Assembly: GCA_963665395.2 (NCBI GenBank)
Contig: OY762251.1
Span: 4,402,001-4,466,000, forward strand
Length of the DNA stretch: 64,000 nt
From: Bin87 sp963665395
Lineage (GTDB): Bacteria > Chloroflexota > Dehalococcoidia > Lucifugimonadales > UBA3495
Reading direction: 5' to 3'
Part shown: positions 1-8,690 of the stretch, one piece after another
Position numbering within the stretch: position 1 is the first letter of the stretch
How the letters are laid out: every line of letters starts with the position of its first letter
The notes under the pieces: model-generated
Databases searched by the model: none
Told to the model about the DNA's origin: nothing
The model's input: only the letters and a program-made list of their open reading frames with translations
Program-made: the position numbers and the translations under genes

Positions 1-1
1 A

Positions 2-913
2 CCGGCCAGCTGGTGCGGCATCTACGGCCTCAAGCCAACCTACGGGCTGGTTCCTTATACCGGGGTGTTTCCCATCGAGTTGACGCTGGATCACACGGGG
101 CCCATGGCGCGGAGCGCCGGCGACGTGGCGCTGCTGCTGGAAGCCATCGCCGGCCCGGATGGATTGGATCCCAGGCAGCGAGCCGGACTTCCTGGACAAG
201 CCTATAGCCAGGCGTTGACCGGGGACGTTTCAGGGCTGCGCCTGGGCATCGTGCGGGAAGGGTTTGGCCTGCCGGAGTCGGAGGCGGACGTGGATGAGGC
301 GGTGGAGAACGCGGCCCGCTCTTTTGAGCGCATGGGGGCGCAGGTAGGGACGGTTTCCATTCCCTGGCACACGGACGGCAACCACGTCTGGCGGGCCATC
401 GCGGTGGAAGGGGCCACCATGCTGATGGTGGCCGGCAACAGCATGGGCACCAACTGGAAGGGCCACTACACCACCGGCTTGCAGAACGTGTACGCCCACG
501 GCTGGCAGAGCCGCGCCGACGACCTTTCGGAAACCACCAAGCTGGTGGTACTGATGGGACAGTATATGCAGGACAGATACCACGGCCACTACTACGCCAA
601 AGCGCAGAACCTGGCCCGGACGCTGACCGCCGCCTACGACCAGGCCCTCAGGGAGTACGACCTGCTGGTGATGCCCACCCTGCCCATGAAGGCGACGGTC
701 ATTCCGCCGGCGGATTGCAGCCGCCAGGAATACACCGACCGGGCGCTGGAAATGATCCACAACACCTGCCCCTTCGACGTGACCGGCCACCCGGCCATCT
801 CGGTGCCATGTGGCGCGTCCGACGGTTTGCCCATCGGCATGATGCTGGTGGGACGCGCCGGGGATGACGCCACTGTCCTGCGCGCCGCCGACGCCTACGG
901 GCGAAACGGTTAG
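2..913 (+). CDS. amidase signature family protein, C-terminal part
   Basis: The frame is open from the window edge, so this is the last 303 residues of a longer gene. It begins with PASWCGIYGLKPTYGLVPYTG-like sequence (residues 1-20), the stretch that follows the Gly/Ser-rich signature and nucleophilic Ser of amidase signature enzymes, and continues with TLDHTGPMARSAGDVALLL, also typical of the family. These enzymes hydrolyse amide bonds with a Ser-cisSer-Lys triad; both the nucleophile and the Lys lie upstream of the window. The end, with VMPTLPM and a PFDVTGHPAISVPCG block, matches the family C-terminus. A GTG at 65 is internal and not a start. Substrate cannot be told. Confidence 0.9.
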   Translation, partial: PASWCGIYGLKPTYGLVPYTGVFPIELTLDHTGPMARSAGDVALLLEAIAGPDGLDPRQRAGLPGQAYSQALTGDVSGLRLGIVREGFGLPESEADVDEAVENAARSFERMGAQVGTVSIPWHTDGNHVWRAIAVEGATMLMVAGNSMGTNWKGHYTTGLQNVYAHGWQSRADDLSETTKLVVLMGQYMQDRYHGHYYAKAQNLARTLTAAYDQALREYDLLVMPTLPMKATVIPPADCSRQEYTDRALEMIHNTCPFDVTGHPAISVPCGASDGLPIGMMLVGRAGDDATVLRAADAYGRNG

Positions 914-942
914 GGGCTCGCGCTTACACGCCTTGCGTAACC

Positions 943-1035
943 TGTCATTGTGAGCGCAGCGTGGCAATCTTGTTGCTGGAGAGGTCGTCGCTCGGGCGGC
1001 GAGATTGCTACGTCGCTTCGCTCCTCGCAATGACA
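943..1035. repeat. 93-bp inverted-repeat element, copy 1
   Basis: Starts TGTCATTGTGAGCGCAGCG and ends CGCTCCTCGCAATGACA, so the two ends are imperfect inverted repeats of about 35 bp around a variable centre. Exactly the same length, 93 bp, is seen at 6127-6219 and 49975-50067. It lies between the amidase and the epimerase gene and has pulled an apparent upstream extension onto the latter. Family name unknown to me; MITE/REP-like. Confidence 0.8.
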
Positions 1036-1071
1036 AAACCGAAAGATTTTGGGGATCAGCTGGAGGGAATC

Positions 1072-1902
1072 ATGATAGTGGTAACGGGAGCGGCCGGCAG
1101 GTTGGGGCGGCGGGTGGTGCAACTGCTGGTGGACCAAGGCCGGGAAGTGTTGGCAACGGACCAGTTGGATGCCGACGATTTGCCGGCGGAGTTTGTACGC
1201 TGCAATCTCAGGGACGCCCAGGCGGTGGCTGGCATCCTCAAAGGCGCGGAAGCGGTGATTCACATGGGCGCGATCCCCGGGCCACTGCGGGAAGACCCAC
1301 GGGTCATTTTCGACAACAATGCGTCCTGCGACTTCAACGTGATGATGTCGGCGGCGGAGCTGGGTTTGCGGCGCGTGGTGTTCTCGTCCAGCGCGTTTGG
1401 CATGGGGTGGGCCCACGACGGCAACGCATTCGTACCGCTGTACTTGCCGTTGGATGAGGAACATCCCATGATGCCCTTTGAGCCTTACGGCCTGTCCAAG
1501 CAGGTTGGCGAGGACATTGGCCGGATGATCGCCCGCAATTCGGACACCACCGTGGTCAGCCTGCGGTTCACCAACGTCGCGCTGCCGGAAGTCCAGGCGG
1601 AGTTTCCCTGGCCGGCCCCCACGCCGGAAAACCCGCTGACGCTGGTGATGTGGGCCTACGCCGACGCCCGGGACGTTGCCGAGGCCCACGCGCTGGCAGT
1701 GGACGCCGAGATTGAAGAGTACGAAGCATTCATGCTCGCCCAGCCCTCCAGCCGTTTCAACGAACCGACGATTGACCTTATCAAAGCCAACTTCGGCGAC
1801 CGGGTGGAGATACGGGACGGGCTGAGCGGCGGCGCCAGCGTCATCAGTACAGCCAAGGCGCAGCGGATGCTGGGCTGGCGACCCCGCCACGATTGGCGAT
1901 AG
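1072..1902 (+). CDS. NAD(P)-dependent epimerase/dehydratase family protein (extended SDR)
   Basis: A 276-residue protein. The N-terminal VVTGAAGRLGRRV is the TGxxGxxG nucleotide-binding motif of extended SDRs, followed by DL-type acidic residues and IHMGAIPGP, and the catalytic Ser/Tyr/Lys are in the FSSSAFGMG and EPYGLSKQVGE blocks (YxxxK). Such enzymes act on nucleotide sugars or uronates; uronate dehydrogenase-like proteins share this layout, but the substrate is not determined. I chose ATG 1072 because GGAGGG precedes it by a few bases, whereas the open frame further upstream is only the 93-bp repeat. An SD-led luciferase-like gene follows 21 bp downstream, so the two may be cotranscribed. 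Confidence 0.85.
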   Translation: MIVVTGAAGRLGRRVVQLLVDQGREVLATDQLDADDLPAEFVRCNLRDAQAVAGILKGAEAVIHMGAIPGPLREDPRVIFDNNASCDFNVMMSAAELGLRRVVFSSSAFGMGWAHDGNAFVPLYLPLDEEHPMMPFEPYGLSKQVGEDIGRMIARNSDTTVVSLRFTNVALPEVQAEFPWPAPTPENPLTLVMWAYADARDVAEAHALAVDAEIEEYEAFMLAQPSSRFNEPTIDLIKANFGDRVEIRDGLSGGASVISTAKAQRMLGWRPRHDWR

Positions 1903-1923
1903 GAAAGGAGGACCATATCAATC

Positions 1924-2976
1924 ATGAAGTTTGCCCTGTTTTTGCTGGGTTCCTGGACGGAACCGGAAACCAGCGCCCAGAGCCGGATCTTTGGCGAGAT
2001 GCTGGAACAGATCGAATACGCCGAGGAGTTGGGTTTTGATTCGATCTGGATCGCGGAGCATCACTCCAGCCGCTACGGGATTTGTCCGTCCCTGATGCCG
2101 CTTTTGACCCACATTGCCGGCCGCACCAAGAAGATACGCATCGGGGCTGGCGTCAGCGTCCTGCCCTTCTACAACCCCATTTTCCTGGCGGAAGAAAGCG
2201 CCATGCTGGACGTGCTCAGCAACGGCCGGTTGGATTTCGGGGTTGGCCGCGGTTCGGCGGATTACGAGTACGGCAACTTCAACATCGATATGGACACGCG
2301 CGACGTGCGCACCCAGGAGGCGCTGGACATCATTCTGGGGCTGTGGACGCAGTCGGATTTCTCCTATCAGGGCGAGTTCTATCAGGTGAAGGATCTGACC
2401 ATCGCTCCCTGGCCCGTGCAAAAGCCCCATCCGCCGGTGTACATGGCGGTGTCGCGCACGCCGGCCAGCGTGGACGTCGCGGTGTCGCGGGACTTGCCCA
2501 TCCTGACCAGTTTCTCCACGCCGGAGGCCGATAACCTGGGCCTGTTCTCGCTTTACGCGGAACGCTGCGCCGCCGCGGGCAAGGATTTGCCGGTGGCGGA
2601 AATGCCCTACTTCCGGTTCGTGTATCTGGATGAAGACGAGCAGGTTGCGCGGGAATACCCGCGGCAGTCGCTGACCTGGGTGCGGGACCTGGCCACCTAC
2701 CGGCGCACGTTGACCCACGGCGACGAGATCAACGTGGACCTGGACCACTGGCGTCGGATCCGGACCGTCGAACCCGCCAGCTATGAGTCTGAGCTGGAGA
2801 CGACGGCCTACTTCGGCACGCCGGAGCAATGTATCCAGCGAATCACCCGGCTGCGCGACGAACACGGCATCGGGTACTTCGGCGCCAGTATGTCCTTCGG
2901 CAGTATGGAGCATTCAAAGGTAATGCGCTCCATGGAGCTTTTCGCCAAGGAAGTGATGCCGAAGTTCCGGGAGTAG
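1924..2976 (+). CDS. LLM class flavin-dependent oxidoreductase (luciferase-like monooxygenase)
   Basis: A 350-residue TIM-barrel flavin enzyme. Recognised from MKFALFLLGSW at the start, FDSIWIAEHH near residue 45, the IRIGAGVSVLPFYNP strand, and GRLDFGVGRGS, all classic for bacterial luciferase-like oxidoreductases that use FMNH2 or F420. A strong AAAGGAGG sits at 1904-1911 ahead of ATG 1924. Large families of these paralogues are known in SAR202-type Chloroflexota, where they are thought to oxidise recalcitrant organics; the present substrate is unknown. It follows the epimerase with a 21-bp gap. Confidence 0.9.
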   Translation: MKFALFLLGSWTEPETSAQSRIFGEMLEQIEYAEELGFDSIWIAEHHSSRYGICPSLMPLLTHIAGRTKKIRIGAGVSVLPFYNPIFLAEESAMLDVLSNGRLDFGVGRGSADYEYGNFNIDMDTRDVRTQEALDIILGLWTQSDFSYQGEFYQVKDLTIAPWPVQKPHPPVYMAVSRTPASVDVAVSRDLPILTSFSTPEADNLGLFSLYAERCAAAGKDLPVAEMPYFRFVYLDEDEQVAREYPRQSLTWVRDLATYRRTLTHGDEINVDLDHWRRIRTVEPASYESELETTAYFGTPEQCIQRITRLRDEHGIGYFGASMSFGSMEHSKVMRSMELFAKEVMPKFRE

Positions 2977-3033
2977 GACGTCAGCAATGGCTTGGAGGAG
3001 GCATTGCGGCACTGACGTGATCAGAATAGCGCC

Positions 3034-3510
3034 ATGAAGCACTTAGAGTTCAATTTCAGGATGCCGGGTTTTCTTGCGCTGGAACCAGCCACGAGACGGA
3101 TGATAATGGATCAGGATGGCGTAGAGCGAATGCCGGCCGGCCAGGCGGCGAAGATGCTGGAGCGGGTAGGCTGGGCGCAGCAATACGTCGTCCTGGCCAA
3201 GTTTCAAGAGGCCGGGGTATTCATCACCGCGGAATGGTCAGTTCTGATAATGGGACAGAGCCACCTCCATTGCGTTTCAGTTCTGTGCGGACTGCTCAAG
3301 TTGATCGAGGGGGTACTCGATACGCACGTGTCCATCACGTTGGTGACCGTGCTTGATAAACCCCCGGTCCCGTTGTACGGTTATCTGGTCCAACAAGCCA
3401 GGCTGCTTACCCTTAGACAGTGGGCCGTGGGCGCGGCGTTGATTTTGATCGGCGCTTTCGCCGGCGCGGCGGTCAACAACTGGATCTGGCCGTTGCTCCC
3501 GGGAGGATGA
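3034..3510 (+). CDS. hypothetical protein with one C-terminal membrane segment
   Basis: A 158-residue protein I do not recognise. The first 130 residues look soluble and globular; residues about 132-155 (WAVGAALILIGAFAGAAVNN) form a single membrane-spanning helix close to the C-terminus, so the body would face the cytoplasm as a tail-anchored protein. The stop overlaps an ATG of the next gene in an ATGA arrangement, and the downstream gene has a PD-(D/E)XK nuclease signature, so the two are probably one transcription unit. No function can be assigned. Confidence 0.6.
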   Translation: MKHLEFNFRMPGFLALEPATRRMIMDQDGVERMPAGQAAKMLERVGWAQQYVVLAKFQEAGVFITAEWSVLIMGQSHLHCVSVLCGLLKLIEGVLDTHVSITLVTVLDKPPVPLYGYLVQQARLLTLRQWAVGAALILIGAFAGAAVNNWIWPLLPGG

Positions 3511-3515
3511 TTTCC

Positions 3516-3953
3516 ATGGACAAGATTACAGAGCGTGAAATGGCGGACTCGGTTCAGAGTGTCGCCCGAGGTCTTGGCTACGAAGTGGAAATTGAACCGT
3601 CAACCAGGCGTTGGCGATTGCCGAGTCGAAACTACCTGGTCCCCATATCCTTTGGCGGGGTGGTTCGCCCGGACCTGGTCGTGAGGCATAAAGACCATTC
3701 AGCCGTGGTGGAGCTCAAGAACCGGGGCGTATTGTTCGGGGGCGTGGAGCAGGTGATCCAATTTGCAGAAGCGTTCAAAGCTGCCGGAGTTCTCTGCATG
3801 ACGGATGATGCGATCCGCGAAGTACCCGCTAGCGTTGCAGCCTACGCGGATGCTGAAAATGTTGTGATATGTCCAATCTCCCAGATTGGGGAAGTCCTGA
3901 CGGACATACTGGGCCAAACAGACGACGGGGCTTTGCTGGAAGTGAATGCCTGA
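3516..3953 (+). CDS. PD-(D/E)XK nuclease-like protein
   Basis: A 145-residue protein. Residues 51-70 read RPDLVVRHKDHSAVVELKNR: Asp53, then Glu66-x-Lys68, the metal-binding core of PD-(D/E)XK nucleases, followed by an amphipathic helix with Gln79. I prefer ATG 3516 because GGGAGG at 3501-3506 is 9 bases upstream; the ATG at 3507 abuts that sequence with no spacer. It is coupled to the tail-anchored protein upstream. No DNA-recognition domain is visible. Could be a restriction-like nuclease, a Holliday junction resolvase-fold protein or an inactive relative; the fold call is from motif pattern only. Confidence 0.55.
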   Translation: MDKITEREMADSVQSVARGLGYEVEIEPSTRRWRLPSRNYLVPISFGGVVRPDLVVRHKDHSAVVELKNRGVLFGGVEQVIQFAEAFKAAGVLCMTDDAIREVPASVAAYADAENVVICPISQIGEVLTDILGQTDDGALLEVNA

Positions 3954-3986
3954 GTGGGTGATCGACTTCGCCCGAGGAGTTATATC

Positions 3987-4880
3987 ATGGCTACGCGAGA
4001 CCTGATTGGCTACGGCCCGAACCCGCCGGCGGTGGAATGGCCCAATGGGGCACGGATCGCCGTGTCCTTCGTCGTCAACTACGAGGAGGGCTCCGAAAAC
4101 TCCATCCTGGACGGCGACCCTCACGGCGAGACGGTGGGCGAGTCTCCTTCTCCCGTAGCCAGGGGCGAGCGGGATTTGGCAAACGAGTCTTTCTTCGAGT
4201 ACGGAAGTCGGGTCGGCGTCTGGCGCATCATGGAGCTGTTGGACGAGTACGGCGTTGACTCTACCTTCTTCGCCTGCGCGTTGGCGCTGGAACGCAACCC
4301 GGAGGTGGGGCCGGAGATCGTGCGCCGGGGCCATGAAGTGATGGGCCACGGCAACCGCTGGGAAGAATATTACAAGATGAGTCGGGATGAGGAACGGCGG
4401 GCGATCCATGAGGCCGTGGCCGCCATCACGCGCAGTTGCGGCGAGCGGCCCCTGGGCTGGTACACCCGCTACGGCCCCAGCGTGAATACCCGCGAATTGG
4501 TCGTTGAGGAAGGCGGCTTCATCTACGACTGCAACGCCTACAACGACGACCTGCCCTATTACACCGAGGTTCACGGCAACCCGTGGCTGGTGGTGCCCTA
4601 CTCGCTGGAGGTCAACGATTACGGGTTCTGGCGGGGGCAGCTGTCAACGCCCATGGACTTTTTCGAGTCGGCGCGGCACTGCTTCGACACGCTTTACCGG
4701 GAGGGAGCAAGCCACCCCAAGATGATGTCGGTGGGGCTGCATTGCCGCATCATCGGCAAGCCGGCCCGGGCGGCGGCGCTGCGGCGGTTCCTGGAGTACG
4801 TGAAGAGCAAACCCGGCGTGTGGCTGGCCCGGCGCATCGACATCGCCCGGTGGTGGCTGGAGAATTATCCGGCGCAGTAG
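3987..4880 (+). CDS. polysaccharide deacetylase family, allantoinase PuuE-like
   Basis: A 297-residue protein matching the cofactor-unusual allantoinase/PuuE branch of the NodB-like deacetylases: GYGPNPPAVEWPNGARIAVSF, then NYEEGSENSILDGD, then EYGSRVGVWRIMELLDEYGV, HGNRWEEYY and the RRFLEYVKSKPGVW end. PuuE opens the allantoin ring in purine breakdown; closely related proteins deacetylate chitin-type sugars, so the exact reaction is open. ATG 3987 is chosen for the GAGGAG at 3974-3979; a GTG at 3954, directly after the preceding stop, would add 11 unconserved residues. No other purine gene is adjacent. Confidence 0.85.
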   Translation: MATRDLIGYGPNPPAVEWPNGARIAVSFVVNYEEGSENSILDGDPHGETVGESPSPVARGERDLANESFFEYGSRVGVWRIMELLDEYGVDSTFFACALALERNPEVGPEIVRRGHEVMGHGNRWEEYYKMSRDEERRAIHEAVAAITRSCGERPLGWYTRYGPSVNTRELVVEEGGFIYDCNAYNDDLPYYTEVHGNPWLVVPYSLEVNDYGFWRGQLSTPMDFFESARHCFDTLYREGASHPKMMSVGLHCRIIGKPARAAALRRFLEYVKSKPGVWLARRIDIARWWLENYPAQ

Positions 4881-4883
4881 GGA

Positions 4884-6077
4884 TTATTCGTCCACGGCCC
4901 GGGCGGCGGTGAGGTAGTCGGCATCGGCGAAATTGGCGAAACGGTCGGGCAGGAATTCGCTCATGTCGGCGACTACATCCGTCGAGCCGCGGTCGATGTA
5001 GTCGGCAATGATGCGGCCGGTGATTGGCCCCAGGTGGATGCCCTTGGTGGTGTGGCCGGTGGCCAGGAAGACGCCATCCCGACCGGGAACCGGGCCGATG
5101 ATGGGTTTGCTGTCAGGGCTCAAGGGGCGGGAGCCGGCCAGCTGCTGAACCAGTTCGGCGCGTTCCAGGTCGGGGAATACGTCGATGGCCCGCTGGAGCA
5201 GTTCCAGCCGGGCGCTTTCCGTGGGCTGGCGGTCGAATTCCTCGCCCGCAAAAAGTTCTCTCTGGTCATAGTCCCGGCCGCCGGTGCTGCCGACGCTAGT
5301 GAGGCCGTCCCGGCGGCTGATCATGTGGCCGCGCTTGGGAGAGCTGATGAGAACCGGCAGGGGTTCGCCGGGGTAGTTGAGCAACAGACGCTCGCCCTTC
5401 ATAGGACGGACGGGGACAGGGAAGTCCAGCCAGGGCGTGAAGGCGCGGCTCCAGGTTCCGGCGGCCACCACCACCGCGGCGCATTGAATGTCCCCGGAAG
5501 CGGTTTTGACGCCGGAAATGGCGGAACCACTGGTGATCAGGCCAGTTACTTCCCGGTGAATGATGTTGGCGCCTTTGAGTTCCGCGCCGCGGGCCAGGGC
5601 CAGGTTGAAGCGATAGCTGTCCAGTTGGGCGGATTCGTCCTCGTACATTGCGCCGATGATGGACGAAGAGAGACGGGGTTCGATGGCGTGGACTTCCCGC
5701 GGGTCAATCCAGCGCATCTTGACGTGGGGTTGCTGCCAGAGCATCAACTCTTTAATCAGGCCGGCCTCTTCGTCGTCCAAAGCCAGCCGCAACGACGGAC
5801 GCCGCTGGTAGAGCAAATCCATGCCGGTGGCGCTTTCCAGTTCGGGAACGAGCGTTACAAACTCGGCGTAAGAGGCCCGGGCGAGTTGAAAGGATGCCCC
5901 CGCGGTGAACTCGGCGCCCAGCAGGCTGAGGGAGCCGGTGGCGTGGGCCGATGCGCCGCTGCCGATGGCTTCGCGTTCCAGGAGGGTTACGTTGACGCCC
6001 TCCCGAGCCAGGTAATAGGCTACCGAACAGCCGACCACGCCGGCGCCGATGACTACTGCGTCTGCGGTTTCAGGCAA
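4884..6077 (-). CDS. FAD-dependent amine/D-amino acid oxidase (DAO family)
   Basis: A 397-residue flavoprotein with the dinucleotide-binding motif VVIGAGVVGCSVAYYLAREG at residues 8-27, the ERE acid after the second strand, and the late GSRPLSPDSKPIIGPVPG and ATGHTTKGIHLGPITG blocks of glycine oxidase/sarcosine oxidase relatives. It oxidises a C-N bond of an amino acid or N-methyl amine and passes electrons to oxygen or a carrier; the substrate is unknown. The start is TTG at 6077, supported by GGAGG 8 to 9 bases upstream. It converges on the deacetylase gene with only 3 bp between stops. Confidence 0.88.
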   Translation of the reverse strand: MPETADAVVIGAGVVGCSVAYYLAREGVNVTLLEREAIGSGASAHATGSLSLLGAEFTAGASFQLARASYAEFVTLVPELESATGMDLLYQRRPSLRLALDDEEAGLIKELMLWQQPHVKMRWIDPREVHAIEPRLSSSIIGAMYEDESAQLDSYRFNLALARGAELKGANIIHREVTGLITSGSAISGVKTASGDIQCAAVVVAAGTWSRAFTPWLDFPVPVRPMKGERLLLNYPGEPLPVLISSPKRGHMISRRDGLTSVGSTGGRDYDQRELFAGEEFDRQPTESARLELLQRAIDVFPDLERAELVQQLAGSRPLSPDSKPIIGPVPGRDGVFLATGHTTKGIHLGPITGRIIADYIDRGSTDVVADMSEFLPDRFANFADADYLTAARAVDE

Positions 6078-6126
6078 AGGTTTGCCCTCCTATTCGACCA
6101 CCGTCATTCCTCACGCGTACCCAATT

Positions 6127-6219
6127 TGTCATTGCGAGGAGCGAAGCGACGTGGCAATCTCGCTAGCTGAACAACAGCTGCTTCGGCAACGAGATTGCCA
6201 CGCTGCGCTCGCAATGACA
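6127..6219. repeat. 93-bp inverted-repeat element, copy 2
   Basis: Begins TGTCATTGCGAGGAGCGAAG and ends CGCTCGCAATGACA. Arms of about 35 bp are inverted repeats; the central 25 bp differ from copies 1 and 3. It separates the DAO-family oxidase start from the end of the alpha/beta hydrolase gene. Confidence 0.85.
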
Positions 6220-6262
6220 GTTTGCGGAAAGCGGGAATGACGGGATTTTTTGACGACAGGCC

Positions 6263-7027
6263 CTAGACTGGCGCGGCCACCGGGGCATGGCTCTTCAGGA
6301 AGCGCCGGGCGTGGGCCACCGCTTCGTCGATATGCTCCGGGGTGTCCTTCCACGGGTAGATGGTCACCTCGGAGTTGGGGGCCAGGTTGGCAACCTCCAT
6401 GGCGCGCTCGTAGGGGTGCGCCGGCACGTCGTCGGGAGCGATCAGCAGCGGCGTCTCCAGACTGCTGACGAACTCGCGGGAAACGGTGAACACGAAATCG
6501 GCGCGATTGGTGTACATATTGGTCAAGAAGTCGTGGACCATTTCCATCGTGATGTCGGCGCGTTTCTCGCACAAGGGCGGGCCCCAGCCGGCGATGTTGT
6601 TCCGGTAGAAAATGTCCGGCAGCTCCGGCCTAAACCCGCTGGGCTGCATCAACGCCGCCGCCACGACGCGGCCCGGGGCGGCGCGACTGAGCAGATTCAG
6701 GATCATCGGGCCGGCGATGCAGAAACCGATCACTCCGAATTTGTCGATGCCGAGATGATCCATCAGGCCCAGGTGGTCGTCGGTGTAGGCATCCCAAGGG
6801 CGGTCGATCTCCAGCGGGCCGGTGGATTGGCCCGGCGGCGCATTGCGCAAGTCGGCGGCGATGCAGCGGAAGTCGCCCCCGAAGGTTTCCAGGGGGTTGA
6901 ATGGATGCGAGGTTCTCAGACCCTCGATAGTGGAATTGAGTCCGCCGCCCGGAATGATCAGCAGCGGGAAGCCTGAGCCGACCTCTTCGTAGTAAATTCG
7001 GGTGGAGCCTCTTTCGTAGAACGGCAT
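6263..7027 (-). CDS. alpha/beta hydrolase with Cys at the nucleophile position
   Basis: A 254-residue alpha/beta hydrolase fold protein: LLIIPGGGLNS oxyanion strand, DLRNAPPGQS, then the nucleophile elbow FGVIGFCIAGPMILNL, and a C-terminal TPEHIDEAVAHARRFL helix. The elbow has Cys where most esterases have Ser (GFCIAG), as in dienelactone hydrolase and some related families. ATG 7027 is chosen because GGAGG lies about 10 bases upstream; an in-frame ATG at 7102 has no such site. Reaction unknown: a thioester or lactone substrate is possible but not shown. Confidence 0.8.
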   Translation of the reverse strand: MPFYERGSTRIYYEEVGSGFPLLIIPGGGLNSTIEGLRTSHPFNPLETFGGDFRCIAADLRNAPPGQSTGPLEIDRPWDAYTDDHLGLMDHLGIDKFGVIGFCIAGPMILNLLSRAAPGRVVAAALMQPSGFRPELPDIFYRNNIAGWGPPLCEKRADITMEMVHDFLTNMYTNRADFVFTVSREFVSSLETPLLIAPDDVPAHPYERAMEVANLAPNSEVTIYPWKDTPEHIDEAVAHARRFLKSHAPVAAPV

Positions 7028-7250
7028 GGCAGTTTTCCTCCAGCAGCAAATTAGCGGTACCAGTTCCGGGTTGAGGGTAGCACACCATCCCCAAGGCGTC
7101 ATTAAGGCGCCTTTCCCGCGAAAGCGGAGAGGTGTGCGGGAAACCTACATAACATCGCAAGGACCGACGATGGCGCGAGCAGTATCCAGTGATTAGAATA
7201 CCAAATATTCGAGGCCAACATTGACCGGAAGCAGCGCAGCGAGGTGAATA

Positions 7251-7850
7251 ATGATACAGAGAATGATGGGCGCGGCGATGTTCAATGCCGATACTTACGA
7301 AGAGATCGAAGCCGACCCGGGGGCGATTGGGCAGGCCATTGGGGTGGTGCTCCTGGTTACCTTGTGCGGCATGGTGGGCGGACTGATTGGCGGATTGTTA
7401 AGCGGAGCCGGCCTGTTGGCAATCGTGTTGGGGCTGGTGGCCGGCCTGGTGTTCGGCATCCTGCGTTGGGCGCTATGGGTTTCCGTGATCAGCCTGGTGG
7501 GTGGCATGATGCTGCGCACCAGCAACACGCAGACCAGTTGGGCCGAAATCGGTCGTGTGGTCGGGTTCGCCTATACGCCCGGCGTGCTGTCCGTATTCAG
7601 CTTCGTTCCGTTCATCGGCAATCTGTTTCCAATCGTGGCCTTTGTCTGGACCGCGGCGGCGGTGACGCTGGCGGTGCGGCAGGCTCTGGATTTCGAATCC
7701 ACCGGGCGGGCCATTGTGGTAGTTCTAATCTCCGCGGTGATTGGCTTCATCCCCTGGATCATAGTGGTCGCGCTCCAGGCCCTTTTGCTGGCGGGAACCG
7801 GCGACAGCGAGGCCACCAGCGGTCTCCTCTCACTGATTGGGCTAATCTGA
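7251..7850 (+). CDS. Yip1-family integral membrane protein
   Basis: A 199-residue hydrophobic protein. After an N-terminal MFNADTYEEIEADPGAIGQA segment (the usual Yip1 lead-in) there are five membrane helices at roughly residues 27-48, 52-85, 110-130, 130-150 and 160-185, with WAEIGRVVGFAYTPGVLSV as the typical Yip1 middle. Bacterial Yip1 proteins have no firmly known role. GAGGTG precedes ATG 7251. It is followed after 66 bp by the folate-ligase-like gene. Confidence 0.8.
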   Translation: MIQRMMGAAMFNADTYEEIEADPGAIGQAIGVVLLVTLCGMVGGLIGGLLSGAGLLAIVLGLVAGLVFGILRWALWVSVISLVGGMMLRTSNTQTSWAEIGRVVGFAYTPGVLSVFSFVPFIGNLFPIVAFVWTAAAVTLAVRQALDFESTGRAIVVVLISAVIGFIPWIIVVALQALLLAGTGDSEATSGLLSLIGLI

Positions 7851-7916
7851 AACACGACGCCACCGGTCGGGTTCAAGCCTGGCCCCGGCCGCGACGACAG
7901 TAATTTGGGAAACGCT

Positions 7917-8648
7917 ATGCGAGACAAATGGGCAATTCGGGAGGAGGTGTGGACGGCACTGGAAACGGCGCGGGTGGTGCGCGGCAAATCGGTGCATGAC
8001 AAGATCCCGCACTTTCTGGGCTGTGAGGACGCGGCGGCGCGGGCGGCGGAACTCCCGGAATGGCAGGCCGCCCGCGCCATCAAGAGCAACCCGGACCAGG
8101 CCCAGCGCCCCCTGCGTCGGTTGGCGTTGGAGCAGGGCAAGTTGCTCTACATGGCAGTGCCCCGGCTGAAGGACGAGCGGGTTTTCATCGAACTGGACCC
8201 ATCCCGCGCCGAGGTGGAGCCGGCCAAGGCGTCCACCATATCCGGCGCGTTCAAGGTCGGGCGTCCGGTGTACGTGGCGGAGATGCAACCCATCGACCTG
8301 GTGGTGTCCGGCTCGGTGGCGGTGAACCGGAAGGGCATCCGCATCGGCAAAGGCGGCGGGTTCGCCGATTTGGAATACGGCCTGGCGGTGGCGGCGGGGG
8401 TCGTGCGGCCGGGCACCCCGGTGGTCAGCACCGTGCATCCGATGCAGGTGCTGGACGAAGAGCTGCCTTGGACGCAGCACGACGCGCCGCTGGACATCGT
8501 GGTCACCACCGAGGGAGTGATACGGTGCGATGCCGGAGCGGAAATACCGCGACCGCAGGGCATTTATTGGGAAGACCTGGACGAACGAAAGATCCGGTCC
8601 ATTCCCCTGCTGGTGAAGTTGCGCGAAGAAGGCACAACGCCAGACTGA
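7917..8648 (+). CDS. 5-formyltetrahydrofolate cyclo-ligase family protein
   Basis: A 243-residue protein of the MTHFS/NagB-like fold. It starts MRDKWAIREEVWTALE, has KSNPDQAQRPLRRLALEQGK where the family binds nucleotide, and ends with MQVLDEELPWTQHDAPLDIVVTT, resembling the branch of stand-alone proteins distantly related to folate ligase. True enzymes convert 5-formyl- to 5,10-methenyl-tetrahydrofolate with ATP; this branch is longer and its activity is unproven. A TTG at 7905 is an alternative start. Confidence 0.7.
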   Translation: MRDKWAIREEVWTALETARVVRGKSVHDKIPHFLGCEDAAARAAELPEWQAARAIKSNPDQAQRPLRRLALEQGKLLYMAVPRLKDERVFIELDPSRAEVEPAKASTISGAFKVGRPVYVAEMQPIDLVVSGSVAVNRKGIRIGKGGGFADLEYGLAVAAGVVRPGTPVVSTVHPMQVLDEELPWTQHDAPLDIVVTTEGVIRCDAGAEIPRPQGIYWEDLDERKIRSIPLLVKLREEGTTPD

Positions 8649-8665
8649 CGCGACGAGATTGCTAC

Positions 8666-8684
8666 CCCCGCGTCAAGTGCGGGG
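8666..8684. repeat. short palindrome of the CCCC-CTTGA-GGGG class, reverse orientation
   Basis: CCCCGC, 7-base loop GTCAAGT, GCGGGG. Read on the other strand the loop carries ACTTGAC, the same core as the hairpins found in the transposase pseudogenes at 14162, 17871 and 18432. It is embedded in half of a 93-bp-type repeat (GAGATTGCTAC before, GTCGCAATGAC after). Confidence 0.6.
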
Positions 8685-8690
8685 TCGCAA

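Noticed and set aside
961..1071. upstream extension of the epimerase gene
   Set aside because: The extra codons are the 93-bp repeat; ATG 1072 has a ribosome site.
5034..6170. plus-strand open frame across the FAD oxidase gene
   Set aside because: Antisense shadow; the minus-strand frame has clear FAD motifs and a ribosome site.
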